Positions 51,494 to 60,244 of a DNA stretch of 64,000 nucleotides are shown piece after piece. Numbering within the stretch: position 1 is the stretch's first letter; each line of letters opens with the position of its first letter. This DNA comes from AC-51 sp963749895 (GTDB lineage Bacteria > Actinomycetota > UBA4738 > HRBIN12), in NCBI GenBank assembly GCA_963749895.1, contig CAVVOG010000003.1:248001-312000 (forward strand), given 5' to 3'. A program made the translations under genes and the position numbers. Under the pieces are notes generated by a model. The model saw only the letters and a list, made by a program, of their open reading frames with translations. It made no database searches and was not told the DNA's origin.

Positions 51494-52104
51494 TGCCGTT
51501 CCCCGAGGAGATCGCGCTCGCCACGCGCAACGACCACAAGATCCGGGAGCTCGAGCGGATCTGCGCGGACTGGCCCGTCCGATGGGTGACGGCCGATGAC
51601 GCCGGCGCTGCCGAGTTCCCCGACGTCGAGGAGACGGGGGACACGTACCTCGAGAACGCCACGCTGAAGGCTCGGGCGGTCGCCGCGGCGCTGGGGATCC
51701 CGGCGCTCGCCGACGACTCCGGCATCGAGGTCGACGCCCTCGGCGGACGCCCCGGCGTCCGCAGCGCCCGCTACGCCGGCGAGGGGGCCACCGACGAGCA
51801 GAACCTCCGCGAGATGATCCGGGCGATCCGGGGGATCCCCGGTGGCGGCCGGACGGCCCGGTACCGGTGCCTGGCGGTGCTGTCCTCGCCCGACGGAGCC
51901 CTCACCTGGGCCGAGGGAACCTGCGAGGGGACGCTCGAGACCTCGCCGAGGGGCTCGGGGGGGTTCGGGTACGACCCGATCTTCGTGCCCGCGGGGTGGG
52001 ACGAGACGATGGCCGAGCTGACCCCGGAGCAGAAGGACCGGATCAGCCACCGGGGCAGAGCCTTCCGCGGCCTCCGCGCACAGCTCGCGACCGACCGATC
52101 CTGA
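51490..52104 (+). CDS. rdgB: Non-canonical purine NTP pyrophosphatase, RdgB/HAM1
   Basis: The 204-residue protein starts with IALATRNDHKIRELERI (family SNN/TRNxxK motif) and has FPDVEETGDTYLENATLKARA, ALADDSGIEVDALGGRPG and SRGSGGFGYDPIF-like SPRGSGGFGYDPIFVP. It hydrolyses ITP and XTP to keep them out of nucleic acids. The first of two adjacent ATGs overlaps the rph stop (ATGA); either could be used. It ends the coupled chain from murI. Confidence 0.95.
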   Translation: MMPFPEEIALATRNDHKIRELERICADWPVRWVTADDAGAAEFPDVEETGDTYLENATLKARAVAAALGIPALADDSGIEVDALGGRPGVRSARYAGEGATDEQNLREMIRAIRGIPGGGRTARYRCLAVLSSPDGALTWAEGTCEGTLETSPRGSGGFGYDPIFVPAGWDETMAELTPEQKDRISHRGRAFRGLRAQLATDRS

Positions 52105-52170
52105 CCCACAGCCTGCTCGATCTCGTCTACCCGGCTCAAGGTAGGACGGAAGTCGGTCGAGGATTCCCCC

Positions 52171-53307
52171 GTGGATCGCGAACGGCTCCGTCCGGTTGCC
52201 GTGGATGCCGGCCCGCTGGAGGTCTTCTTCGGCGGCCGCCCCGCCTGGCTCGTCGCCGTGCTCGGCGTCCTGTTCGTCACGGCCGTCGGCATGGTGGACG
52301 TCACCACGACCCTCGACGTGTCGCTCGCCCCCTTCTACCTGATGCCGGTCCTGCTCGTGACCTGGAACGTGGGACGGACCTGGGGGATCGCCGTGGCCGG
52401 GCTCGCCGCGGTCGCCACGCAGCTCGCCGACGTGCGGACCGTCGGGAGCGCCGGGATCGTCCTGTCGTGGAACGCGGTCGTGTGGTTCGCCGTCCTGGTC
52501 TTCGTCGTATGGCTGCTCTCCACGCTCAAGGTTGCCGTGGTCTCGCAGGGGCGTCGCCTCACCGTCCAGACCGAGACGTCGCACGACCTGCGGGAGCAGA
52601 ACGAGGTGAAGGACACCCTCCTGCACGCCGTCTCGCACGATCTGAAAGGCCCGCTCGCCGGGATCCTCGGGGCGATGCAGACGATCCGTCGCGCGGAGCG
52701 GCTGAAGCTGAGCCACGAGCAGGTCGAGGAGCTCTACACCGTGATCGAGCAGTCCGGCGCGAAGGCCGCTCGCCTGGTCGACGACCTCCTCGATCTGGAC
52801 CGGCTCTCGCGAGGCCAGCTGCGGCCCGAGCGCGAGTCGACCGACCTCGTCGCGCTGAGCCGGCGCGCCGCGTCGGAGGTGCCCGCCCTCGAGGGGCATC
52901 CGGTCACGGTCGTGGGCGACTCCGTCCTGGTCGACGTCGATCCGGGCAAGGTCGAGCGGATCGTCGAGAACCTCCTGGGCAACGCCGGACGGCACACGCC
53001 GGCTGGAACCCCGATCAACGTCGAGGTTCACGCGCAGCCGGCCGGCGCCGTCCTGATCGTCGAGGACGAGGGCGCGGGCGTTCCCGACGACCTGAAGATC
53101 GACATCTTCGAGCCGTTCCGACAGGGCCGCGAGTCGCGCGGGGGGGTCGGGATCGGCCTCTCGCTCGTACGCCGGTTCGCCGAGCTCCACGGGGGCGGCG
53201 CCCACGTCGAGGACCGCGAGGGCGGGGGCGCGCGTTTCGTCGTCGTCCTGCCCGGCGCGGTCCGCGCGATCGAGCCCGCGACGGCGCCCACGCTCCGCGC
53301 GGTCTGA
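52171..53307 (+). CDS. Membrane sensor histidine kinase (orphan)
   Basis: The 378-residue protein has four or five hydrophobic helices in residues 25-118, a short linker, the phosphoacceptor HAVSHDLKGPL (His156) and an ATPase domain with VENLLGNAGRHT (N box), VEDEGAGVP (G1) and GVGIGLSLVRRF (G2). No response regulator gene is adjacent, so its partner lies elsewhere. The GTG start has GAGGA 9 nt upstream. The 66-bp gap before it holds a CTACC-N8-GGTAG dyad. Confidence 0.9.
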   Translation: MDRERLRPVAVDAGPLEVFFGGRPAWLVAVLGVLFVTAVGMVDVTTTLDVSLAPFYLMPVLLVTWNVGRTWGIAVAGLAAVATQLADVRTVGSAGIVLSWNAVVWFAVLVFVVWLLSTLKVAVVSQGRRLTVQTETSHDLREQNEVKDTLLHAVSHDLKGPLAGILGAMQTIRRAERLKLSHEQVEELYTVIEQSGAKAARLVDDLLDLDRLSRGQLRPERESTDLVALSRRAASEVPALEGHPVTVVGDSVLVDVDPGKVERIVENLLGNAGRHTPAGTPINVEVHAQPAGAVLIVEDEGAGVPDDLKIDIFEPFRQGRESRGGVGIGLSLVRRFAELHGGGAHVEDREGGGARFVVVLPGAVRAIEPATAPTLRAV

Positions 53308-53328
53308 GCGGCGGCGCGCCGCTCGTAC

Positions 53329-53334
53329 TAGCCT
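53329..53334 (+). promoter_or_regulatory. Putative -10 box of the dimethylglycine-dehydrogenase-like gene
   Basis: TAGCCT lies 27 nt before the ATG at 53362, leaving a short leader with an ACGGAGGGGG ribosome site. Confidence 0.35.
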
Positions 53335-53361
53335 TCCTCGACCGGACGACGGAGGGGGTCG

Positions 53362-55779
53362 ATGGCCGAGCGGTCGATCGTGATCATCGGCGCGGGCGTG
53401 GTGGGCGCGGCGCTCGCGGACGAACTGACGCAGCGAGGGGAGCGCGGCGTCACGGTCCTCGACAAGGGTCCGCTGTTCTCCACGGGTGGTTCCTCGGCGC
53501 ACGCTCCCGGGCTCGTGAGCCGCACGAGCCCTTCGAAGTTCATGCAGGAGACCGCCGACCACACGATCTCGAAGTTCGCGTCCCTGTCGACCCCGGAGGA
53601 ACCCGCGCTCGTGCCCGTCGGCTCGCTCGAGGTCGCGTACGACCCGGCGCGCCTGCGTGAGCTCTGGCGTCGTCACGACGTCGCCCGGTCGTGGGGCTGG
53701 CGTGGTCGGATGATCGACGCGGACGAGGCCCTCTCGCTGTGGCCGATCCTGCGTCGCGAGGGATTGCTCGGCGCCTACACGACGACCGACGAGGGTCTGG
53801 CGGTCGCGCTGCGGGCCGTCGAGGCGCAGGCGCGCCGGGCCGAGGCGAACGGCGCCACGTTCCGCGGTGGGGTCGAGGTCACGGGGATCGCGGCCCGTGA
53901 CGGTCGCGTCGCCGGGGTCCGTACCGACGACGGCGAGATCCCCGCCGACGTCGTCGTGTGCTGCGCGGGCGTGTGGGGTCCGATCGTCGCAGAGATGGTG
54001 GGGCTGACGCTCCCGATGCTCGCGATGGAGCATCAGTACGCGATCACCGCCCCGATCCCCGAGCTGGCGAGGAATGCCGACGCCTGGGCGACGATGCCGA
54101 TCCTGCGCCACCACGACATCGGGATCTACTACCGGGACCACGGCGACCGTGTCGGGATCGGCTCGTTCCACCACCGTGGTCTCCCGGTCGCGGCGACCGA
54201 GCTGGACACGCATCCACGGAACACGAGCGGCCTGGACTTCTCCTTCACCGAGGAGGACTGGACCGAGGCGTGGGCACTGACGGTCGAGGCCCTCCCGGCG
54301 CTCGCGGGGGTGGCGCTCGAACGACGGTTCAACGGCGTGTTCGGGTTCACGCCGGACGGGTATCCCCTGATCGGGGAGCACCCGGGGCTCGCAGGCTTCT
54401 GGGTGGCCGAATCCGTGTGGGTCACGCACTCGGCCGGGGTCGCCCGGGTGGTGGCGGAGACGCTCGTGGATGGCGGCGCGTGGATCGACGCCTCGCCCGC
54501 CGACCTGTCGCGGTTCGACGAACGGGAACTCGACCCGGCGGTCTTCGAGGCACGCTGCGACGACCAGTACCGCGACGTCTACGTGGTTCACCACCCCGTG
54601 GAGCCGCACACGTCGGCGCGCGGCCTTCGGTGGTCGCCGTTCGCCGAGCGTCAGCGGGCCATCGGGGCGGAGTTCTTCGACGTCGCGACCTGGGAACGGC
54701 CCCAGTGGTACGAGGCGAACGAACCGCTCCTGGCCGGGGTCACGGTGCCCACGCGGGACGTGTGGTCGGCGGCGCACTGGTCGCCGATCGCGGTCGCTGA
54801 GCACCTGGCGGTCCGTGAGCGAGCGGGCCTGTTCGACATGACCCCGCTCACGCGGATCGAGGTCGCGGGTCCCGGCGCCGACGCGTTCCTCCGGTGGATC
54901 GTGGCCGGACGGGAGGACCGCCCCGTCGGGTCGGTCCTGTACTCGGTGATGCTCGACGCCCGCGGGGGGATCCGCTCCGACGTCACGGTGGCCCGCCTCG
55001 GAGAGGAACGCTTCGTCGTCGGGGCGAACGGGCCGCGCGATCTGGCGTGGCTGCGCACGGACGCGCCCCGGGACGGCTCGGTCGAGATCCGGCAGGTCAC
55101 CGACCACGCGACCGCGGGGCTCTGGGGCCCCGCGGCGCCCGCGATCTTGGCGGGCGTCGCCGACGCCGATCCGGCGGAGCTCGGCTACCTGACCGCTCGA
55201 CGGATCGGGGTCGCCGGGATCGAGGTGGACGCCGTCGCGATCTCGTACGCGGGCGAGCGCGGATGGGAGCTCACGGCCACCGGCGCCGACGGCGAGGCGC
55301 TCTGGGACGCCCTGTGGGACGCCGGCCTCCCGCACGGGCTCGTGGCCGCCGGACGGGCCGCGCTCGGGACGCTCCGGATCGAGAAGGGGTTCCGGGCCTG
55401 GGGGACCGACGTCACGACCGAGCACGCTCCGGCCGAAGCCGGGCTCGGGTTCACGGTGCGCGCCATGGGTGGCGACTTCCTCGGACGCGAGGGGCTCGCG
55501 GCCCGGCCACCGGCGCCTCGGAGGCTCCGATGCCTGCTGATCGAGGACGACCAGGTCGCGATGGGCGGCGAGCCGGTGCTGCTGGGTGACGAGGCGGTGG
55601 GCTACGTGACGAGCGCCGCATACGGACCGTCGGTCGGCAGGAGCATCGCCTACGCGTGGATCCCGACCGACCTCGACGTCGGGGCCGCGGTCGACCTCGC
55701 GTACCTCGACCGGATCCTCCCGGCGGTCGTCGCCGACGACCCGCTGTTCGATCCGGAGGGCGCGAGGCCGCGGGCGTGA
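53362..55779 (+). CDS. Dimethylglycine/sarcosine dehydrogenase-like flavoprotein with GcvT domain
   Basis: The 805-residue protein begins SIVIIGAGVVGAALADELTQRG (FAD loop), then GGSSAHAPGLVSRTSPSKF. The His47 in SAHAPG is at the place where dimethylglycine oxidases bind FAD covalently. The C-terminal half (from about 430) is a GcvT folate domain with YSVMLDARGGIRSDVTVARLG and FRAWGTDVTTEH. It probably demethylates dimethylglycine or sarcosine and loads the C1 unit on THF. With soxBDAG and the 6085 gene it makes the third such enzyme in the window. Confidence 0.9.
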   Translation: MAERSIVIIGAGVVGAALADELTQRGERGVTVLDKGPLFSTGGSSAHAPGLVSRTSPSKFMQETADHTISKFASLSTPEEPALVPVGSLEVAYDPARLRELWRRHDVARSWGWRGRMIDADEALSLWPILRREGLLGAYTTTDEGLAVALRAVEAQARRAEANGATFRGGVEVTGIAARDGRVAGVRTDDGEIPADVVVCCAGVWGPIVAEMVGLTLPMLAMEHQYAITAPIPELARNADAWATMPILRHHDIGIYYRDHGDRVGIGSFHHRGLPVAATELDTHPRNTSGLDFSFTEEDWTEAWALTVEALPALAGVALERRFNGVFGFTPDGYPLIGEHPGLAGFWVAESVWVTHSAGVARVVAETLVDGGAWIDASPADLSRFDERELDPAVFEARCDDQYRDVYVVHHPVEPHTSARGLRWSPFAERQRAIGAEFFDVATWERPQWYEANEPLLAGVTVPTRDVWSAAHWSPIAVAEHLAVRERAGLFDMTPLTRIEVAGPGADAFLRWIVAGREDRPVGSVLYSVMLDARGGIRSDVTVARLGEERFVVGANGPRDLAWLRTDAPRDGSVEIRQVTDHATAGLWGPAAPAILAGVADADPAELGYLTARRIGVAGIEVDAVAISYAGERGWELTATGADGEALWDALWDAGLPHGLVAAGRAALGTLRIEKGFRAWGTDVTTEHAPAEAGLGFTVRAMGGDFLGREGLAARPPAPRRLRCLLIEDDQVAMGGEPVLLGDEAVGYVTSAAYGPSVGRSIAYAWIPTDLDVGAAVDLAYLDRILPAVVADDPLFDPEGARPRA

Positions 55780-56285
55780 GTCCCGACGCCGTCCTGTTGA
55801 CCGGGCTGTTCGGGTCGGGCAAGAGCTCGGTCGCGGTCGAGATCGCCGACATCCTCGAGGAGCGCGGTGTCGCGTACGCGGCGATCGACCTCGACTGGCT
55901 CTGCTGGGGTGACCCGGGCGACGACCTCGCGGGGGCGGAACACCGGATGCTCCTGCGGAACCTCGCGCCGGTCGTCGCCAACTACCTCGACGCCGGCGCG
56001 GTCCGGTTCGTGCTGGCCCGGGCGATCCACGACCGGGCGGAGATCGACTCGCTCCGCGAGACCCTGGGGATGCCGCTGCAGGTCGTCCGGTTGACGGCGC
56101 CGTGGCCCGTGATCGAAGGGCGGTTGGCGGCCGACGTCACGAGCGGTCGCGAGGACGATCTGCGCGAGGCCCGGGCGTTCGCGGACGTCGAACCTACCGC
56201 CGACCTCGCGGATCACACGGTCGACAACGACCGGCCGCTGCTCGAGGTCGCGAACGAGGTCGTGCGCCTCCTCGGCTGGGACTGA
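55776..56285 (+). CDS. P-loop kinase-like protein
   Basis: The 169-residue protein has Walker A GLFGSGKSSVAVEIA and a body like adenylylsulfate/gluconate kinases, with AIDLDWLCWG in the place of the second motif. The substrate is unknown. The GTG start overlaps the flavoprotein stop (GTGA) and has GGAGGG upstream, so it is coupled; an activator or kinase for a substrate of the flavoprotein is possible. Confidence 0.75.
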   Translation: MSPDAVLLTGLFGSGKSSVAVEIADILEERGVAYAAIDLDWLCWGDPGDDLAGAEHRMLLRNLAPVVANYLDAGAVRFVLARAIHDRAEIDSLRETLGMPLQVVRLTAPWPVIEGRLAADVTSGREDDLREARAFADVEPTADLADHTVDNDRPLLEVANEVVRLLGWD

Positions 56286-56294
56286 CGGCTTCCG

Positions 56295-56570
56295 TCAGCC
56301 GTGGCTCAGGCGCCGCATCTCCCGCTCGATCCGGTCCTCGGAGGGCTCGGGTCGGCGATAGGTGTCCCAGGCGTGGAACGAGAGCCCGATGCCCCAGCCC
56401 ATCAGCGGGAACACGGGCCAGAAGAAGCCGGCGCCGCTCACGGCCCAGATGCCGATCAGCATCGCGTTCACGAGCACGTAGGCGAGCAGGTGCGCGTGGA
56501 ACTCCCGCTTCTTCTCGATCCGCTCGACGGCCATCTCGCGGAGGTGCTGTCGATCGTTCATCTCGTCCAT
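56295..56570 (-). CDS. 2TM domain protein
   Basis: The 91-residue protein has two hydrophobic helices (FHAHLLAYVLVNAMLIGIWAV; FFWPVFPLMGWGIGLSFHAW) with the histidine-containing 'H...Y...N' and 'FHAWD' positions of the 2TM domain family. Function is unknown. GGGAGGGACG lies before the ATG. Its stop lies 9 nt from the end of the kinase-like gene on the other strand. Confidence 0.8.
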   Translation of the reverse strand: MDEMNDRQHLREMAVERIEKKREFHAHLLAYVLVNAMLIGIWAVSGAGFFWPVFPLMGWGIGLSFHAWDTYRRPEPSEDRIEREMRRLSHG

Positions 56571-56729
56571 CGTGTCGTCCCTCCCAGAGCGTCGCTCCAG
56601 GAATCGTCCCCACGACGTCCTGCACCGCCTATGGCCGAGGGACCCCGGCCCGGGAGGCCAAGTGGAACCGCCGCACCTGGAGACCGGCGCGTTCCACTCG
56701 GCCCAACCCGGTCGAGAGGTGGGTGGTCG

Positions 56730-57152
56730 CTACCCCTCAGCGATGTCGCGCCCGTGGACGGTCAGGGACCAGATCACGAAGATGCTCACGACGATCATCG
56801 TGAGCGACCAGAACGGGTACCAGGGCAAGAACGCGAAGTTCACGACCGCGCTCCCGATCGCCAGGAGCACGCCGACCGTTCGTGCCCATACGGACCCCTT
56901 GAACAGCGCCATGCCGGCCAGGAGCACGACGATCCCGACGATCAGGTGGATCCACCCCCACGTCGTGGCGTCGAACTGCAGGAAGTAGACGTCGCCCGCC
57001 TCCTCGGTCGCGAGGTTCGGCGCGACGCTCCAGAACTCGTTCGTGAAGATCCCGGCCAGGCCGGCGATCGCATGGAACGTGCCGACCAGGATCATCATGA
57101 ACGCGGCGAACATCGTGAATCCGATCGCGGTGCCGCTCCGCTGTTGAGACAT
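56730..57152 (-). CDS. DUF7144-like four-helix membrane protein
   Basis: The 140-residue protein has four helices: IGFTMFAAFMMILVGTFHAIAGLAGIF, WGWIHLIVGIVVLLAGMALF, VGVLLAIGSAVVNFAFLPWYP and LTMIVVSIFVIWSLTVHG. The WGWIHLIVG..V..AG segment is the mark of this actinobacterial family (function unknown). GGGAGGATCG before the ATG supports the start. The 159-bp gap downstream to the 2TM gene holds only GC-rich DNA with no clear feature. Confidence 0.8.
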   Translation of the reverse strand: MSQQRSGTAIGFTMFAAFMMILVGTFHAIAGLAGIFTNEFWSVAPNLATEEAGDVYFLQFDATTWGWIHLIVGIVVLLAGMALFKGSVWARTVGVLLAIGSAVVNFAFLPWYPFWSLTMIVVSIFVIWSLTVHGRDIAEG

Positions 57153-57255
57153 CGATCCTCCCTTCGGGTTTCCCGGATCTCTCCGGTCACACCATCCGAG
57201 CAACCGACCGGTGCGAAGGCATCCCCCGGCGCGGGTGAAAGCGGCGGTCGTGCGC

Positions 57256-57284
57256 TTGACATGGCTAACAGTATTAGCCATACT
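57256..57284 (+). promoter_or_regulatory. Consensus-like sigma-70 promoter of the hydrolase-tetR operon
   Basis: TTGACA (57256-57261), a 17-nt spacer and CATACT (57279-57284) form a near-perfect housekeeping promoter, the strongest in the window. Confidence 0.75.
57262..57280. promoter_or_regulatory. TetR-family operator 1
   Basis: TGGCTAA-CAGTA-TTAGCCA is a perfect inverted repeat lying in the promoter spacer between -35 and -10. The TetR-like gene is in the same operon. Confidence 0.75.
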
Positions 57285-57296
57285 CACCGCGACGGA

Positions 57297-57312
57297 GCTA
57301 AGAGGATTAGCC
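57297..57312. promoter_or_regulatory. TetR-family operator 2
   Basis: GCTAA-GAGGA-TTAGCC repeats operator 1 with the same 5-nt centre and 5 of 6 matching bases in the left arm. It lies downstream of the -10, 34 bp from operator 1. Confidence 0.65.
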
Positions 57313-57331
57313 ACCAAGGAGAGGGAGGCCC

Positions 57332-58156
57332 ATGACGACGATCGCGGAACGGAGCACGCGGTACCTGGACCGGCCGGAAGGCCGCATCGCCTACGACGTC
57401 GCGGGGGACGGGCCGCTCGTCGTGTGTGCGCCGGGGATGGGGGACCTGCGCTCGGTCTACCGCTTCACGACGCCGGGGTTGGTCGAGGCGGGGCTGCGCG
57501 TGGCGACGATGGACCTGCGGGGTCACGGCGACAGCGACACGACGTTCTCCGCCTACGACGACGTCGCGGCCGGGACCGATCTCCTGGCGCTCGCCGACGA
57601 CCTCGGCGGCCCCGCCGTCCTGGTCGGCAACTCGATGTCGGCAGGGGCGGCCGCGTGGGCAGCGGCGGAGGCCCCCGACCTCGTGGCGGGGATCGTGCTG
57701 CTGGGTCCGTTCGTCCGGGATGGCTCAGCAGGGAGGCTCGCTGCGCTGGCGTTCCGCGCCGGCCTCCTGCGGCCGTGGGGTCCCGCGGTCTGGCACGCGT
57801 ACATCCCGAAGCTGTACCCGGGCCGTCCGCCCGCCGACCTCGGGGCGCACCGCGCGGCCATCCGGGAGAACCTGCGCGAGCCCGGTCGTTGGCGGGCCTT
57901 CACGGCGACGACCCGCACCTCGCACGCACCGGCCGAGGCGCGTCTGGGCGAGGTTCGTGCGCCCGCGCTGGTGGTGATGGGGGAGCGCGATCCGGACTTC
58001 CCCGACCCGCGTGCGGAGGCGGAGTGGATCGCCGACCGGGTGGGGGGAGGAACCCTGATCGTCCCCGCGGCGGGCCACTACCCGCAGGCCGAGTTCCCCG
58101 AGGTCGTCACCCCGGCCGTGGCCTCGTTCAGCCTGCGGGCGCACGGCCGTGCCTAG
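57332..58156 (+). CDS. Alpha/beta hydrolase
   Basis: The 274-residue protein has LVVCAPGMGDLRSVY (oxyanion), DLRGHGDS, nucleophile elbow GNSMSAG, VMGERDPDF (acid) and PAAGHYPQAEFP (His). It is an esterase, epoxide hydrolase or haloperoxidase-like enzyme; the substrate is unknown. The regulator encoded next is coupled to it and has two operators upstream, so the hydrolase is probably induced by its own substrate or a related small molecule. CCAAGGAGAGGGAGG lies before the ATG. Confidence 0.88.
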   Translation: MTTIAERSTRYLDRPEGRIAYDVAGDGPLVVCAPGMGDLRSVYRFTTPGLVEAGLRVATMDLRGHGDSDTTFSAYDDVAAGTDLLALADDLGGPAVLVGNSMSAGAAAWAAAEAPDLVAGIVLLGPFVRDGSAGRLAALAFRAGLLRPWGPAVWHAYIPKLYPGRPPADLGAHRAAIRENLREPGRWRAFTATTRTSHAPAEARLGEVRAPALVVMGERDPDFPDPRAEAEWIADRVGGGTLIVPAAGHYPQAEFPEVVTPAVASFSLRAHGRA

Positions 58157-58769
58157 GGCAGGGCTCACGCCGGCGATCGTCGCGGCCGAAGGAGCGAGGG
58201 TCGCCGACGAGGTGGGCTTCGAGCGGCTCACGCTGGCACGGGTGGCCGAACGGTTCGGGGTCGCGGTCCCGAGCCTGTACAAGCACGTGGACGGGCTCCA
58301 GGGGCTGCGCGACGCGGTCGCCGTGCTGTCGATCCGTGAGCTGGGGCTGGCACTCGAAGCCGGGCTCCACGCGGAGGGCGGTCCGTCCCTCGCGGCGCTC
58401 GCGCACGCGTACCGGGGCTTCGCGACGGCCCACCCGGGGCGCTACCAGGCCACGGTGCGCGCGCCCGACCCCGCGAACGCCGAGGCGGTCGAGGCGAGCG
58501 ACGCGGTCCTCGCGGTCGTCCTCGACGTGATGGCCGTCTACGGGCTCGAGGGGCCGGACGCGATCGATGCGATCCGAACGTTGCGGGCGGCCCTGCACGG
58601 GTTCGTCACGCTCGAGACGACCGGCGGCTTCGGTCTCCCGCGCGACGTCGACCGCTCGTTCGAACGGCTCGTGAGACTGATGGACGCCGCGCTCCGGTCG
58701 TGGGCCTCGGTCGAGGCCCGTCGAGCGCGGGACGAGACCCGGCCGAACGGTGTCGGATCGTCGAGGTGA
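58149..58769 (+). CDS. TetR/AcrR family regulator
   Basis: The 206-residue regulator has an N-terminal helix-turn-helix with LARVAERFGVAVPSLYKHVDGLQGLRDAV and a TetR_C-type WHG-like C-terminal domain (TLRAALHGFVTLETTGGFGLP). Its start overlaps the hydrolase stop by 8 nt, so both are made together. The operators at 57262 and 57297 are the likely targets, giving autoregulation. A GGGGG-TT-CCCC stretch follows its stop. Confidence 0.9.
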   Translation: MPRAGLTPAIVAAEGARVADEVGFERLTLARVAERFGVAVPSLYKHVDGLQGLRDAVAVLSIRELGLALEAGLHAEGGPSLAALAHAYRGFATAHPGRYQATVRAPDPANAEAVEASDAVLAVVLDVMAVYGLEGPDAIDAIRTLRAALHGFVTLETTGGFGLPRDVDRSFERLVRLMDAALRSWASVEARRARDETRPNGVGSSR

Positions 58770-58846
58770 TCCGGGGGTTCCCCTGAGCGTCGACCGGTGC
58801 GATGCTGCTCCCCTGCATGCCATGACGTGAGGGAAGGGGGGTCGTC

Positions 58847-59914
58847 ATGGGGACGAGCACCGACGCGCTCACCGAGCGCATCTTCGGTTCGCTGATCGGG
58901 ACGATGGAGGTCTTCTCGATCTATCTGGGGGACCGGCTGGGGTTGTACGCGACGCTCGTCGGGGGGTCCGCGACCTCGGCGGGGCTCGCGTCGCGCGCGC
59001 AGATCGCGGAGCGGTACGCGCGCGAGTGGCTCGAGCAGCAGGCGGTCTACGGCCTGCTCGACGTCGACGATGCGTCCAAGGATGCGGCGGAGCGTCGCTA
59101 CTCCTTGCCGCCGGAGCACGCCGCCGTCCTGCTCGACGCCGATTCGCTCGCCTTCCTGACGCCGGCGGCGAGGATGACGATCGCCGCGGCGCAGCAGATG
59201 CCGGCCCTGATGGCCGCGTACCGGGGTGGCGGAGGCGTGAATTGGCGCGACTTCGGCCCGGACATGAGCGAGGGTCAGGAGGCCACGAACCGTCCGCAGT
59301 TCCTCGCCCTGATGGACGCCTGGATCGAACGGGGCTTGCCGGACGTGCATGCGCGACTCGCCGCGGGTGGCCGGGCCGCCGACGTCGGTTGCGGGGGTGG
59401 CTGGTCGTCGATCGCGTTGGCCCGCGCGTATCCGGCCGTCACGGTCGACGGGTTCGACCTCGACGAACCGGCGATCGAACGGGCTCGGCGGAGCGCGGCC
59501 GCGCTCGGGTTGTCCGACCGCGTGCGCTTCCACGCGGTGGACCCGGCGGAGGCCGACCATGGGGACGGCTACGACCTCGTCACCGCGTTCGAATGCATCC
59601 ACGACATGCCGTACCCGGTGCCGGTGCTCCGAGCGATGCGGTCGATGGCGAACGAAGGCTCGGGCGTGATGGTGATGGACGAGGGCGTCGGCCACCACTT
59701 CTCGGCACCCGGCGACGACGTCGAGAAGCTGATGTACGGGTTCAGCACGATCGTGTGCCTGCCCGACGGGATGTCGCATCCCGACTCCGTGGGGACGGGG
59801 ACCGTGATGCGACCGTCGGTCTTCGAGGGCTACGCCCGCGATGCAGGGTTCGCGCAGATCGAGATCCTCCCGATCGAACACGACATGTGGCGGTTCTACC
59901 GGCTGCACCCCTGA
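58847..59914 (+). CDS. SAM-dependent methyltransferase (winged-helix plus Rossmann)
   Basis: The 355-residue protein has an N-terminal winged-helix dimerisation domain (SRAQIAERYAREWLEQQAVYGLL) and a methyltransferase core: ADVGCGGGWSSIALARAYP (motif I), GFDLDEPAI and FECIHDMPYPVPVLRAMRSM. This layout is that of O-methyltransferases of the CrtF/ubiE-like type. The substrate is unknown. GGGAAGGGGGG lies before the ATG. The end borders the degraded cupin region. Confidence 0.85.
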   Translation: MGTSTDALTERIFGSLIGTMEVFSIYLGDRLGLYATLVGGSATSAGLASRAQIAERYAREWLEQQAVYGLLDVDDASKDAAERRYSLPPEHAAVLLDADSLAFLTPAARMTIAAAQQMPALMAAYRGGGGVNWRDFGPDMSEGQEATNRPQFLALMDAWIERGLPDVHARLAAGGRAADVGCGGGWSSIALARAYPAVTVDGFDLDEPAIERARRSAAALGLSDRVRFHAVDPAEADHGDGYDLVTAFECIHDMPYPVPVLRAMRSMANEGSGVMVMDEGVGHHFSAPGDDVEKLMYGFSTIVCLPDGMSHPDSVGTGTVMRPSVFEGYARDAGFAQIEILPIEHDMWRFYRLHP

Positions 59915-60069
59915 GGGATCGGATCCGGGGTCGTGGTGCCCGCACGACCGGTCGTCAGGCGTGGTCGGCGAAGGGGAGTCGCACGACGTCGGCCGCCACC
60001 AGGGGGATCGTCAGCCCTTCGCCGGTGGCCTTCTCCGACAGGCGTCGAGCATCGGCACCCGAAGATCCA

Positions 60070-60195
60070 TGCCGCTCACTCCTGGTCCAGGACGAGGACG
60101 GCAACGAGGTGACGTTGTCGGCAGGCGACGTGTGCCGGATCGAGCCGGGGCACGACGCGTGGGTCGTGGGCGACGAGTCGGGTGGGTTCCCATCC
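60070..60195 (+). pseudogene. Cupin gene remnant
   Basis: About 40 codons encode LLVQDEDGNEVTLSAGDVC followed by RIEPGHDAWVVGDES, the C-terminal half of a small cupin (PGHDAWVVGDE is a strong signature). No upstream half, start or stop of the right size is present. The 330-bp gap 59915-60244 otherwise holds nothing clear; the open frame on the other strand shows no known motif. The gene was probably deleted in part. Confidence 0.6.
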
Positions 60196-60244
60196 AGGAC
60201 CCTACCCAGTCGCACCAGGGGGCCGTCGCGAGCGAGGTCGAGGG

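Noticed and set aside
51304..55425. Open frame of 1373 codons on the minus strand
   Set aside because: It runs antisense across parts of rph, rdgB, the histidine kinase and the flavoprotein gene, which all have strong motifs. It is a GC-bias artefact.
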